The notes under the pieces were generated by a model. That model made no database searches. It had not been told where the DNA came from and worked only from the letters and a program-made list of their open reading frames with translations. A program made the translations under genes and the position numbers. From NCBI RefSeq assembly GCF_002151125.1, contig NZ_MDJZ01000017.1, positions 391,510-455,509 on the forward strand: a stretch of 64,000 nucleotides of DNA, in the 5' to 3' direction. This document shows, one piece after another, positions 37,733-46,129 of this stretch. This DNA is from Clavibacter michiganensis. GTDB taxonomy: Bacteria; Actinomycetota; Actinomycetes; Actinomycetales; Microbacteriaceae. Each line of letters opens with the position of its first letter. Positions within the stretch are counted from its first letter, which is position 1.

Positions 37733-37805
37733 GCGCGCCCGTGGCGGCGGGTAGCCGCCCCGGCCCCATCGCCGGCGGCCTCCGGTCCCGCCAGGGGTCG
37801 GCGCG

Positions 37806-38318
37806 ATGAACGTCCGACGGACAGCTCGCGCACGGCTTCCGTCGTCGTCGCGTCAGCGGGACGCTCGGCGTGTGGCAGATCGATCCGTTCCCGCCGGCCG
37901 AGGTCCGGAGCAGCCGTCGACCGCGCCGTCGGGTGCGCCGCGCTGGCTGGGTCCGGCCCTGCTCGCCGCGGCCGTCCTCGTGCTCGGGAGCAACGTCTTC
38001 CACGTGGTCGGACTGGCCGCCTCGGGCGTGACGTCGACCGACGGGGAGGCGGCCTACGGCGTCCGGGGCGGCGACGTCTCCACGTTCCTGCCGCCGGGGC
38101 TCTCGCATGTCGTCGGAGGCACGACGGTCATGGCGGTCATCTTCGGTCCCCTCGTCATGGTGCCGGTGGCCGTCGTCGCGGCCCGGCTGCTGTGGATCTC
38201 GGGGAGACGCCGCGCATCGGTGGACGTCTCCGCGGCCGGCGCCGTGCTGGCCGTGGTCGCGCTGGTCGTCCTCCTCGTCTTCTGGGGCGACGAGCTGTGG
38301 GTGTGGGCCCTGGACTGA
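37806..38318 (+). CDS. hypothetical membrane protein
   Basis: No family recognised. The 170-residue product has a basic N terminus with several Arg (about 50 residues, possibly overlong because the true start is uncertain) and three hydrophobic segments: WLGPALLAAAVLVLGSNVFHVVGLAA, TTVMAVIFGPLVMVPVAVVAARLL and AAGAVLAVVALVVLLVFWGDELWVWAL. The acidic loop between the first two carries TSTDGEAAYG. Codon use is normal for the window. It is flanked by a cupin gene and a long gene-free stretch. Confidence 0.65.
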   Translation: MNVRRTARARLPSSSRQRDARRVADRSVPAGRGPEQPSTAPSGAPRWLGPALLAAAVLVLGSNVFHVVGLAASGVTSTDGEAAYGVRGGDVSTFLPPGLSHVVGGTTVMAVIFGPLVMVPVAVVAARLLWISGRRRASVDVSAAGAVLAVVALVVLLVFWGDELWVWALD

Positions 38319-38700
38319 CGGGCCCCGCGGGCTCCTGCGCGATGTCGCCCGCCGGCTGCGGCGCCCCGGGAGACCGGCCCTGTCGGCACCCCGCCCGCCG
38401 CTCGCAGCTCCTCCGCGATCCGCGCGACACCATCGGCTGACCGACTGGACTAGCCGCAGAACGTCGATGCAGATGCATGCATCCGGCGTTTGGCCTACGT
38501 TGTCAACCAGCGGGATCAGCCCTTCGGGTGGGCGGTCCACGCATGGAGTGGGCGTCTCCGGGGGGAGATGCCCGCACTCGCCCGGCCCTCCGTGCACGGA
38601 GGCCGGGCCTTCCTCCTCCATCGCGGTGATGACGCCGGTACGGCCGGCCGACGCGATCCGCGACACGACCGCCCGTCGCGCCCGCTGGCAGGGTGGGGGC
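38319..38700. other. gene-free stretch with one hairpin
   Basis: No convincing gene in 382 bases; open frames here lack start signals and family features. A hairpin at 38581-38608 (CCCGGCC/CTCCG pairing with CGGAG/GCCGGG around TGCA, one bulge) is followed by CCTTCCTCCTCC and could end transcription from the left. A short tandem TGCATGCAT lies near 38472. Confidence 0.45.
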
Positions 38701-39671
38701 ATGCCCGCTCCCGGATCCGTCCCGCACGATCCCGCCCACGACGCCGCCCACGCGCTCGACCTCGATGCGCTGCTCGCCGGAGTCGCCGACGAGGACGGCG
38801 GCCGGGTCGACGACAGCATCCCGCAGCTCGCGGACGCGGATCCGTCGCTCTCCGGCATCGCGCTCGTCACGCCCGACGGCCGCACGCACGCCGCGGGCGA
38901 CAGCGCGCACCCCTTCTCCATCCAGTCGGCGGTCAAGCCGTTCCTCTTCGCGCTGGCGCTCGCCGACACCGACGGCGACGCGCTCGACGAGGTCGGCATC
39001 GAGCCGACGGGCGAGGCGTTCGACGCGATCAAGCTGGAGAGCGGCACCGGCCGGCCGCCGAACCCGATGGTGAACGCGGGCGCGATCCTCACGGCGAGCC
39101 TCGTCCGCGGATCCTCCCTCGAGGAGCGCACCGCGCGGATCCTCGCGGGCCTCAGCGCCTTCGCCGGTCGGGAGCTCGAGGTCGACGAGGAGGTCGCCGA
39201 GTGCGAGCAGCTCCTCGGCGACCGCAACCACGCGCTCGCCCACCTGATGCGCTCGGAGGGCACGCTGCACGTCTCGGCCGACGACGCCGTCGCCGCCTAC
39301 GCCCGGGCGTGCGCGGTGCGGGTGAGCGCGGAGATCCTGGCGGCGATGGGTGCGACGCTCGCGTGCGGAGGGCGTAACCCGCTCACGGGGTCTCGCGTGT
39401 CCCCCGGCAGGTCGCGCGTGACACGGTCTCGGTCATGGCCACGTGCGGCGTCTACGACGGCTCCGGCCGGTGGATGCGGCGGGTCGGCGTGCCCGCGAAG
39501 TCGAGCGTCTCCGGCGCCATCGTGCTCGCCGCTCCCGGCCGGATGGGCGCCACCGTCTTCAGCCCGCCCCTCGACGACCAGGGCACGAGCGTCCGCGGCG
39601 CGCGGCTCGCGCAGCGGCTCGCGGACGAGCTGGGGCTGCACGCGTTCGGCGCCGTGCGGGGGCGCGGCTGA
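38701..39671 (+). pseudogene. glsA: glutaminase, disrupted by a -1 frameshift
   Basis: The beta-lactamase-fold glutaminase hydrolyses glutamine to glutamate. The first frame (38701 to about 39400) has the catalytic Ser/Lys in PFSIQSAVKPF, then KLESGTGRPPNPMVNAGAI, DRNHALAHLMRSEG and LACGGRNPLTG. The remainder, QVARDTVSVMATCGVYDGSG to the C terminus, continues in another frame ending at 39671. One missing base just before TCCCCC (about 39396-39405) restores a continuous family sequence (SRVxPRQVARDT). It is either a real disruption or a sequencing error. GGTGGGGG precedes the ATG. Confidence 0.88.
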
Positions 39672-39701
39672 CGGATCCGCCGCCCGGTCGGGCGCGCCTC
39701 G

Positions 39702-39731
39702 TCGCACGGACGCGACTCGCACGGACGCGCC
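39702..39731 (+). repeat. two tandem 15-base repeats
   Basis: TCGCACGGACGCGAC is followed directly by TCGCACGGACGCGCC (one difference) in the gap after the glutaminase pseudogene. No function is evident. Confidence 0.6.
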
Positions 39732-39897
39732 TCGCCCGTCGACCCCTTCCGCCCGCCCGCGGCCCCGGGTAGCGTCGCCCGGACGCGCCCGCCCAGCCCT
39801 GGAGGACCCCATCACCGCACTCGCCCTCATCGCCCTCACGGCCTTCGACGCCCCCACGCTGGAGGGCTTCCGGGCGCCGGACGTGCCGGGAGGACCG

Positions 39898-40104
39898 ATG
39901 GCCGGGCTCCTGCTCGGCAGCCTCGTGTCCCTGCTGGTCCCCCTCGCGTGCCTCGTGCTCGCCATCGTGATCGCGGTCTCCGCGGTGCGGACCCGGCGGG
40001 CGACCGAGCGGATCGAGGCGCGGCTCGCGGCCCTGGAGCAGGCGACGCGCGGAGGGTCGACCACGACCGGCGCCCGCGAGGAGGCGGGCCGGACCCCGCG
40101 CTAA
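39898..40104 (+). CDS. small membrane protein with C-terminal helix
   Basis: A 68-residue protein: MAGLLLGSLVSLLVPLACLVLAIVIAVSAV forms one membrane helix, followed by a basic amphipathic helix (RTRRATERIEARLAALEQATR) and a polar tail. The ATG at 39898 has GGAGG four bases upstream. A longer reading could begin at an ATC at 39811, which has GGAGG five bases before it, but ATC starts are very rare. Its stop overlaps the convergent hydrolase stop by three bases. The plan resembles the twin small membrane proteins near 60 kb. Confidence 0.6.
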   Translation: MAGLLLGSLVSLLVPLACLVLAIVIAVSAVRTRRATERIEARLAALEQATRGGSTTTGAREEAGRTPR

Positions 40105-41162
40105 CGGGAGGAGCGGCTGCGCCCCCGAGCGCGGCGGCGTCGAGCCCGCTCCGCCGCATCCGCCATGGCCTCGGCGTGCGCGGTCTTGGCGCGGCCGATC
40201 ACGGCGTCGTCGTCGCGACGGATCGCGATGCCCTCGGCGAGCTGCGCGCGGAGGCCGCGGATCGAGTCGCCGAGCGTGGGCGCGAAGTCCGCCTGCTCGT
40301 CGTCGTCGTGCTCCTCGCCCTCCGGGTACCGGCGGAGCTCGGCCGACGCGTCCGCCGTGGAGGAGCCGTCGCCCGGCCGCCGCTCGAGGTGCGCGAGGCA
40401 GAGGCGGGCGACCTCGTCGGCGTGCGCGTGCATCACCGAGTGCGCGGCGCCCGGGATCTCCCATAGCCGGGCCCGGGGGAGCAGGCGTCCCATGTCCTCC
40501 ACCCACGCGCGCGGGGCGACGGCGTCGTGCTCGCCGCGGATCACGAGCGTGCTCGCGCGGATGTCCGGCAGGCGGGCCTCGATCGGGTACCGCATCATGC
40601 GCGGCAGCACGCGGAGGAACCAGCGCACGCCGCACACGAGGTAGGCGCGGACGGCGAGCACCTTGATCCGGCTCGGCTCGCGCACCGAGGAGCGCAGGAA
40701 GCGGAGGGCCGCGCGGGGCACCCGGCGCGCGGCCGGGTCGACGACGGGGCTGATGAGCACCACCGTGCTGATCCCCGGGCGCCGCGCCGCGAGGTCCGCC
40801 ACCACCTGCGTGCCCATCGAGTGGCCGACGAGCACGGGGTCGTCGAGGCCGAGCCCGTCGATCGCGGCGCCGACGAGGTCGGCGTACTCGCGGATGCCGA
40901 TCGCCCGGCCCGGGTGCCGCACGCCCGCGAAGCCCGGCAGGTCGAGCGCGTGCACGGTGCCCCGCGCGTCGAGGCGCGGGGCGAGGCGCTCGAAGTAGTC
41001 GGAGCTCACGCCGATGCCGGGGACGAGCACGAAGGCGCGGTCGCCGGGGCTGCCGAGCGTGCTGATCCGCACGGTGAGGCCCCGGTGCACGAGGCGGGTG
41101 ACGCGGACCGTGGTGGCGGGGCGGGGATCGGCGCGGGATCCGGGCCGGAAGGGCGTCACCAT
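40101..41162 (-). CDS. alpha/beta hydrolase
   Basis: A 353-residue alpha/beta-hydrolase. The oxyanion-hole motif is LVPGIGVSSDYFE, the nucleophile elbow is VGHSMGTQV (Ser), the acid is in VIRGEHDAVAPR and the His in PGAAHSVMHAHADEV. After about residue 270 it continues into a charged, probably disordered tail (EGEEHDDDEQAD and a final Arg/Ser-rich stretch), longer than usual. The ATG at 41162 is preceded by GAGGAGG. The family includes esterases and C-C hydrolases; the substrate is unknown. Confidence 0.85.
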   Translation of the reverse strand: MVTPFRPGSRADPRPATTVRVTRLVHRGLTVRISTLGSPGDRAFVLVPGIGVSSDYFERLAPRLDARGTVHALDLPGFAGVRHPGRAIGIREYADLVGAAIDGLGLDDPVLVGHSMGTQVVADLAARRPGISTVVLISPVVDPAARRVPRAALRFLRSSVREPSRIKVLAVRAYLVCGVRWFLRVLPRMMRYPIEARLPDIRASTLVIRGEHDAVAPRAWVEDMGRLLPRARLWEIPGAAHSVMHAHADEVARLCLAHLERRPGDGSSTADASAELRRYPEGEEHDDDEQADFAPTLGDSIRGLRAQLAEGIAIRRDDDAVIGRAKTAHAEAMADAAERARRRRARGRSRSSR

Positions 41163-41304
41163 CCGGTGCCTCCTCGGCCGATGAGCGGGTCGTCGGGCGC
41201 GATCCACGAGGCATCCACGCTAGGGCACCGGTGCTGCGGATCCGTCGAGGTCGTCATCGGGGTGACGCCTGCCGGACAGGCCGCCCAGTCCGATGCGCTC
41301 CGCC

Positions 41305-41694
41305 TCAGGCCCCCGCGCCCTCGCTCGAGATGCACAGGCAGAACAGGTGCCCCGCCGGATCCGCGTACACGTCGAAGCGGTCGGGCGCCGTCGGGTCTTC
41401 GGCGGGCTGGAGCAGGCGGCCGCCGAGGGCGAGCACGCGCTCGCGCTCCACGTCGAGGTCGTCGACGTAGAAGTCGAGGTGGATCTGCTGCTGCTGGCGC
41501 GGCCCCTCGCCCGGCCAGACGGGCGGCACGAAGTCGGGCGCGGGCTGGATCCCGATCTGCCAGTCGGCGTCGAAGGACACGTAGTGCCAGTCGCCGCCCA
41601 CGCGCACCTCGCCGTCGAGGAGGCCGGCCCAGAAGGCGCTCTCCGCGGCCAGGTCCGGTGCGTCGAGCACCACGATCGTCTGCCGGATCCTCAT
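41305..41694 (-). CDS. VOC family (glyoxalase-like) protein
   Basis: A 129-residue vicinal-oxygen-chelate protein with two beta-alpha-beta-beta-beta units. The pattern is MRIRQTIVVLDAPDLAAESAFWAGLLDG in the first half and QQIHLDFYVDDLDVERERVLALGG and VYADPAGHLFCLC in the second. This class includes glyoxalases, dioxygenases and antibiotic-binding proteins; such stand-alone actinobacterial copies have no assigned substrate. It is divergent from the isomerase gene across a 238-base gap. Confidence 0.85.
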   Translation of the reverse strand: MRIRQTIVVLDAPDLAAESAFWAGLLDGEVRVGGDWHYVSFDADWQIGIQPAPDFVPPVWPGEGPRQQQQIHLDFYVDDLDVERERVLALGGRLLQPAEDPTAPDRFDVYADPAGHLFCLCISSEGAGA

Positions 41695-41806
41695 GGCGTG
41701 CTCCTTCTCTCGTCGTCGAGCGGGTGCCGCCAGCCTGGCACCGGCGTCCGACATCGACCACGATCCGTCGCCCGCCCCCCTGGGATCCGGACCCCGACCG
41801 ACGGTA

Positions 41807-41843
41807 GGTTTGACGGCACGGCGCGTCTCGCGCCGGTCGAACC
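41807..41843. promoter_or_regulatory. nested inverted repeat upstream of the isomerase-oxidoreductase operon
   Basis: GGTTTGAC pairs with GTCGAACC (one wobble) outside an inner CGGCGCG/CGCGCCG stem around TCT, with a four-base bulge on the left. A second perfect hairpin, GCCGTCG-TACG-CGACGGC, lies at 41863-41880. Together they occupy most of the region before the start at 41933. They could be an operator, an mRNA leader structure or both. Confidence 0.4.
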
Positions 41844-41932
41844 CTGCGGGCATCGTGGCTCAGCCGTCGTACGCGACGGCGGGAGCGTGCGGCGGCCGTG
41901 GGCCACCAGTCACCCTCCTGAAAGGAGCGACC

Positions 41933-42739
41933 ATGTCCGCCCCCTCCGTCCAGCTCTACACGGTCCGCGACGCCGTCTCCGCCGACCTGCAGGGCGCCGT
42001 CGCCCGCGTCGCCGAGATCGGCTACACGCTGGTCGAGCCGTACGCGTTCGTCGAGCGCGCCGACGAGTTCGCCGCCGCGTTCGCCGCGTCCGGCGTCACC
42101 GCGCCCTCCGGCCACGCGCCCGTCATCGACGGCGACGACGACCAGGCCGCCCGCACCTTCGACGCCGCCGCGAAGCTCGGGATCCAGACGGTCATCGACC
42201 CGTTCATCCCCTCCGAGCGCTGGCAGACCGCCGACGACGCGCACCGGATCGCCGACCGCGTCAACGAGCTGCAGGTGCAGGCCGCCGCGCGCGGGCTCGC
42301 CTTCGGCTACCACAACCACCAGTGGGAGTTCGCGAACACGGTCGACGGACGCCCCGTCTACGAGCTCTTCGTGGAGCGCCTCAACGCCGACGTCGTCCTC
42401 GAGCTCGACACCTTCTGGTCGACCGTCGGCGGCATGGACACCCCCGCCCTCCTCCGCCGGCTCGGCGACCGCGTGCAATTCCTGCACGTGAAGGACGGCA
42501 AGATCTCCGACGCCATCGCCAAGGTGCTGCCGAGCGCCGAGTCCGCGCTCGTCGTGCCCCCGGAGCTCGCGCAGGCCTTCAAGATGCAGGAGCCCGCCGG
42601 CCAGGGCGACGTCGACGTCGCCGCCGTGCTCGCGGCCGCACCGCACGCGCTGCGCGTCGTCGAGTTCGACGACTACGCCGGGGACGTCTTCGACGGCATC
42701 GCGGCGTCCTTCGCCTGGCTCGCGGAGAACGACAAGTGA
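41933..42739 (+). CDS. sugar phosphate isomerase/epimerase
   Basis: A 268-residue xylose-isomerase-like TIM barrel starting MSAPSVQLYTVRDAVSADLQG. Metal-site residues lie in GYHNHQWEF, VVLELDTFWSTVGG, FLHVKDGK and RVVEFDDY. These motifs match IolE/IolH-like or YcjR-like enzymes that act on keto-sugars. It has a strong AAAGGAG site seven bases before the ATG. It overlaps the following Gfo/Idh oxidoreductase by four bases, the same gene pairing as at 26.5-28.4 kb, though the sequences are clearly different. Confidence 0.9.
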   Translation: MSAPSVQLYTVRDAVSADLQGAVARVAEIGYTLVEPYAFVERADEFAAAFAASGVTAPSGHAPVIDGDDDQAARTFDAAAKLGIQTVIDPFIPSERWQTADDAHRIADRVNELQVQAAARGLAFGYHNHQWEFANTVDGRPVYELFVERLNADVVLELDTFWSTVGGMDTPALLRRLGDRVQFLHVKDGKISDAIAKVLPSAESALVVPPELAQAFKMQEPAGQGDVDVAAVLAAAPHALRVVEFDDYAGDVFDGIAASFAWLAENDK

Positions 42740-43845
42740 CCGGCGGCACCGGCCGCGTCGGCGTCGGCGTCATCGGCGCGGGCGTCATCTCGGGCACCTA
42801 CCTGGAGAACATGACGGCGATGCCGGACCTCGAGGTCCTGTTCGTCGCCGACATCGACCTCGACCGCGCCCGCGCACGCGCCGAGGAGCACGGCGTGCCG
42901 CACCACGGCACGGTCGACGAGCTCTTGCGCATGGACGAGATCGAGATCGTCGTGAACCTCACGCTGCCCGCCACCCACGCGGAGGTCGGCCGGCGGATCG
43001 TCGCGGCCGGCAAGCACGTGTGGAGCGAGAAGCCCCTGGCGCTCGACCACGCGTCCGGCCAGGACCTGCTCGAGGCGGCACGCGCGGCCGGCGTGCAGGT
43101 CGCGTGCGCGCCCGACACCGTGCTCGGCGCGGGGATCCAGTCGGCCATGCGCGCCATCGCCCGCGGCGACATCGGCGAGCCGCTCACGGCGACGACGCTC
43201 TTCCACGTTCCCGGCCCCGACGCCTGGCACCCGAACCCCGAGTTCCTGTTCGCGCGCGGCGCCGGACCCCTGTTCGACATGGGCCCGTACTACGTCACCA
43301 CGCTCGTGCACGCGTTCGGCGCGGCCGAGACGGTGAGCGCGGTCTCCTCGACCTCGCGCACCACGCGCACCATCGGCAGCGGACCCCGCCAGGGCACCGA
43401 GTTCCCGGTGGAGGTGCCGACGCACCACGCGGCGCTCATCTCGTTCGCGGGCGGGCAGTCGGCGCAGTCGACCTTCAGCTTCCAGAACGCGCTGCCGCGC
43501 ATGGGCTTCGTCGAGATCTCGGGCAGCGAGGGCACCATCGTGCTCCCCGATCCGAACACCTTCGAGGGCGACAGCCAGCTGTGGCGCTTCGGGCAGCAGG
43601 AGCCCGAGACGCTGACGGCGGTGGGATCCACGTACGGCCGGGGATCCGGCGTGCTGGACCTCGCGCGCAGCATCCGCGGCGGCGACCCGGTGCGCGCATC
43701 CGGCGAGGTCGCGGCGCACGTGCTCGACGTGCTGCTCGCGATCTCCGACGCGGCCGAGAGCCGCGAGGTCGTGATGGTGGCGTCGACCGTCGAGAAGCCG
43801 ACGCCGCTGGCCGAGGACTGGGACCCGGCGGCGGCGACGCTGTAG
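42736..43845 (+). CDS. Gfo/Idh/MocA family oxidoreductase
   Basis: A 369-residue NAD(P)-dependent dehydrogenase. The Rossmann motif is VGVGVIGAGVISGTYLENM, the catalytic Lys motif is SEKPLALDHASGQDL, and GPLFDMGPYYVTTLVHAFG belongs to the substrate domain. It starts at a GTG overlapping the isomerase stop (GTGA). With the isomerase it probably forms an oxidation-isomerisation route for an uncommon sugar or inositol. No transporter lies beside it, unlike the first cluster. Confidence 0.9.
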   Translation: MTGGTGRVGVGVIGAGVISGTYLENMTAMPDLEVLFVADIDLDRARARAEEHGVPHHGTVDELLRMDEIEIVVNLTLPATHAEVGRRIVAAGKHVWSEKPLALDHASGQDLLEAARAAGVQVACAPDTVLGAGIQSAMRAIARGDIGEPLTATTLFHVPGPDAWHPNPEFLFARGAGPLFDMGPYYVTTLVHAFGAAETVSAVSSTSRTTRTIGSGPRQGTEFPVEVPTHHAALISFAGGQSAQSTFSFQNALPRMGFVEISGSEGTIVLPDPNTFEGDSQLWRFGQQEPETLTAVGSTYGRGSGVLDLARSIRGGDPVRASGEVAAHVLDVLLAISDAAESREVVMVASTVEKPTPLAEDWDPAAATL

Positions 43846-43872
43846 CGCCGCATCCGCTCGGAGGCTCGACCG

Positions 43873-43905
43873 ACGGCCCCGCATCCGTGACGGATGCGGG
43901 GCCGT
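43873..43905 (+). terminator. strong hairpin terminator
   Basis: Perfect 15-base arms (ACGGCCCCGCATCCG and its complement) around a TGA loop, 27 bases after the oxidoreductase stop. Confidence 0.8.
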
Positions 43906-43948
43906 CCCGCGCTCGGCGGCGGGCCTCCCTCCGGAGGACACTGGACCC

Positions 43949-44680
43949 ATGCAGCTGCACCGCGTCACCACCGGTTCCGGCGCGCGCCACGTCGGCCTCG
44001 TCCACGGCCTCGGCGCGGACGGCGCGACCTGGGCGCCCGTCGTCGACCGGCTCGTCGCCACCGGCCGGTTCACCGTCACGACCGTCGACCTGCGGGGGCA
44101 CGGGGAGAGCGACCGGGCGTCCGGCTACGGCGTCGAGGACATGGCCGACGACGTCGCCGCGTCCCTGCCGCGCGGGCTCGACGCGGTCGTCGGGCACTCG
44201 CTCGGCGGATCCGTGCTGGTGCGCGCCGTCGCCCGCCTCGAGCCCGCCCGGGCGATCTACCTCGACCCCGGGTTCCGGCTCGCGCTGCCGACCACGGGGA
44301 TCCGCGGCCGCCTGTTCTGGGCGGCGCCGCTCGTGGGGCTCGCCGCCGCGCAGATCCCGCGGGCCCGCGCCGCCGCCCGCGTGCGCGCGGCCTACCCCGC
44401 CGCCGTCCGCGCATCGCTCGCCGCCGCGCAGGGGCGCTTCGACCGCGGCATGGCGGTCGGCGTGTTCCGCGACGTCGCCTTCCACCCGCTCGCGGTGAGC
44501 GCGCCCGCCGTGCCGTCGACGATCGTCCTCTCCGACGATGCGCCCGCCGTGCTGCCGGACGCGTACGCGGCCGAGCTGGAGGGCGCCGGGTGGGACGTGC
44601 GGCGGCTGCCGGGGATCCACCACGACATGCAGCTCGAGGACCCGGACCGGGTGCTCGCCGGCGTCGAGGACGTGCTGTGA
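43949..44680 (+). CDS. alpha/beta hydrolase
   Basis: A 243-residue serine hydrolase. VGLVHGLGADGATWAPVV carries the oxyanion hole, VVGHSLGGSVLVRA the nucleophile Ser, and PGIHHDMQLEDPD the His. TVDLRGHGESDRA is the usual conserved turn. It is related to esterases and haloalkane-dehalogenase-like enzymes; the substrate is unknown. Its stop overlaps the GTG of the next gene (GTGA), linking it to the HEAT-repeat protein. Confidence 0.87.
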   Translation: MQLHRVTTGSGARHVGLVHGLGADGATWAPVVDRLVATGRFTVTTVDLRGHGESDRASGYGVEDMADDVAASLPRGLDAVVGHSLGGSVLVRAVARLEPARAIYLDPGFRLALPTTGIRGRLFWAAPLVGLAAAQIPRARAAARVRAAYPAAVRASLAAAQGRFDRGMAVGVFRDVAFHPLAVSAPAVPSTIVLSDDAPAVLPDAYAAELEGAGWDVRRLPGIHHDMQLEDPDRVLAGVEDVL

Positions 44681-45426
44681 CGGACGCCGCGCGCGACGGC
44701 GGGACGCCCGAGCCGGAGCGCCCCGGCCGCCCCGCCGACGCCGAGATCGCCGCGCGCCTGGCCGCCGCCCTCCGCGCGCCCGACGCGTCGGCCCGGCTGC
44801 AGGCCGCGCTCACCGCGGGCACCCGGCCGGATCCCGCGCTCGTCGAGGGGCTGATCCACCGCTGCCGCGTCGAGCCCGACCTCAACGTGCGCGAGATGCT
44901 CACGTGGGCGCTCATCCGGCACGACCCGGAGGCCACGATCCCGCCGCTCATCGCGGAGCTCGCCTCGCCCATCCCGCAGGCCCGCAGCCAGGCGCTGCAC
45001 ACGCTCTCCAAGATCGGCGACCGGCGCGCGCTGCCCGCGATCACGCCGGCGCTGCTGCGGGATCCGGACGACCACGTCGCGCGCACGGCCTGGCGCACGG
45101 CGTCGGGCCTCGTCGACGGCGACCGCGACCCGGCCGGCGCCCGCTGGCTCTCCCAGCAGCTCGCGTCGCAGCTCGGCCGCGGCGGCCGGGACACGCAGGC
45201 CAGCCTCGCGCGGGCCTTCGCGAGCGTGGGCCGGGCCGCGCTGCCGGTGCTCGATCGGTCGCGGCGCGCGGCGGACGCCCGGGTGCGGATCCACGCGCTC
45301 GCCGTGATCGCCCAGCTCGGCGACCCCGACCTCCGCTTCGACGACGCCGTCGACGAGGCCCGGCGCGCGTCCTTCGGGGCGCACCTCGCGCCCGGCCGCG
45401 ACGACGATCGCCCTTCCGCGCGCTGA
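44677..45426 (+). CDS. HEAT-repeat domain protein
   Basis: A 249-residue alpha-helical repeat protein. From about residue 45, helical pairs with the HEAT pattern recur: NVREMLTWALIRHDPEATIPPLIAELA, PQARSQALHTLSKIGDRRALPAIT and DHVARTAWRTASGLV. Such proteins are cytoplasmic binding scaffolds and some are lyases. The gene starts at a GTG overlapping the hydrolase stop by four bases. Nothing in the sequence shows the binding partner. Confidence 0.82.
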   Translation: MTDAARDGGTPEPERPGRPADAEIAARLAAALRAPDASARLQAALTAGTRPDPALVEGLIHRCRVEPDLNVREMLTWALIRHDPEATIPPLIAELASPIPQARSQALHTLSKIGDRRALPAITPALLRDPDDHVARTAWRTASGLVDGDRDPAGARWLSQQLASQLGRGGRDTQASLARAFASVGRAALPVLDRSRRAADARVRIHALAVIAQLGDPDLRFDDAVDEARRASFGAHLAPGRDDDRPSAR

Positions 45427-45509
45427 CCCGCCTGCCTAGGGTGGCCGCAGGGCGCCCCGCGACGGAGCGCTCGGACCCGCGCCCGGCGCGGACGACGAGA
45501 GGCGCGCCC

Positions 45510-46100
45510 ATGGCCGAGATCGTGCTGTTCCACCACGTGCAGGGCGCGACCCCCGGCGTGCACGCGTTCGCCGACGCGCTCCGCGACGGCGGGCACGTCG
45601 TGCACGTGCCCGACCTGTTCGACGGGGCGCTCCCCGAGTCGATCGAGGCGGGCCTCGCGCTCATGGCGGGCCTCGCCGACCACGTCGTCGCCGAGCGCAC
45701 CGACCGCGCGCTCGCCGGGCTGCCTGCCGAGCTCGTGTACGCGGGCTCCTCCTGGGGCGGATCCATCGCGCAGCGCCTCGCGCAGACCCGCCCGGGTGCC
45801 CGCGGCGCGCTCCTCTACGAGTCGTTCGTGTCGCTGTCCGCCGACTGGGCGTACGGCCCGTGGCCCGCGGGCGTGCCGGTGCAGGTGCACGGCATGGCGC
45901 GGGATCCGTTCTTCGCGAGCGAGGGCGACCTCGAGGCCGCGCGCGAGCTGGCGGCGGTCGTCGGACCGGACCTCGCCGAGGTGTTCGTCTACGACGGCGA
46001 CGCGCACCTCTTCACGGACGCGTCGCTGCCGTCGTCGGATCCGGTCGCCACGGCCCTCGTGCTGGAGCGGTCGCTCGAGCTGCTGGCGCGGATCGGCTGA
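45510..46100 (+). CDS. dienelactone hydrolase family protein
   Basis: A 196-residue small alpha/beta hydrolase of the DLH type, starting MAEIVLFHHVQGATPGVHAFADALR. The nucleophile-elbow region reads YAGSSWGGSIAQR. In dienelactone hydrolases the nucleophile is a Cys in GxCxGG; here it is Ser (GSSWGG), which suggests a serine esterase. The acid/His end is VFVYDGDAHLFTD. The ATG is 83 bases after the HEAT gene. It converges with the TetR regulator gene. Confidence 0.85.
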   Translation: MAEIVLFHHVQGATPGVHAFADALRDGGHVVHVPDLFDGALPESIEAGLALMAGLADHVVAERTDRALAGLPAELVYAGSSWGGSIAQRLAQTRPGARGALLYESFVSLSADWAYGPWPAGVPVQVHGMARDPFFASEGDLEAARELAAVVGPDLAEVFVYDGDAHLFTDASLPSSDPVATALVLERSLELLARIG

Positions 46101-46129
46101 CGCGGCCAGGCGGCAGCGCGCGCCCGGCC

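Noticed and set aside
38490..39377. Plus-strand open frame overlapping the start of glutaminase
   Set aside because: It is an out-of-frame shadow of the glutaminase with no recognisable domain; the intergenic part lacks a ribosome-binding site.
39811..39897. ATC start codon for the small membrane protein
   Set aside because: GGAGG five bases before ATC at 39811 is suggestive, but ATG 39898 also has GGAGG and gives a complete helix. ATC starts are very rare, so the ATG was preferred.
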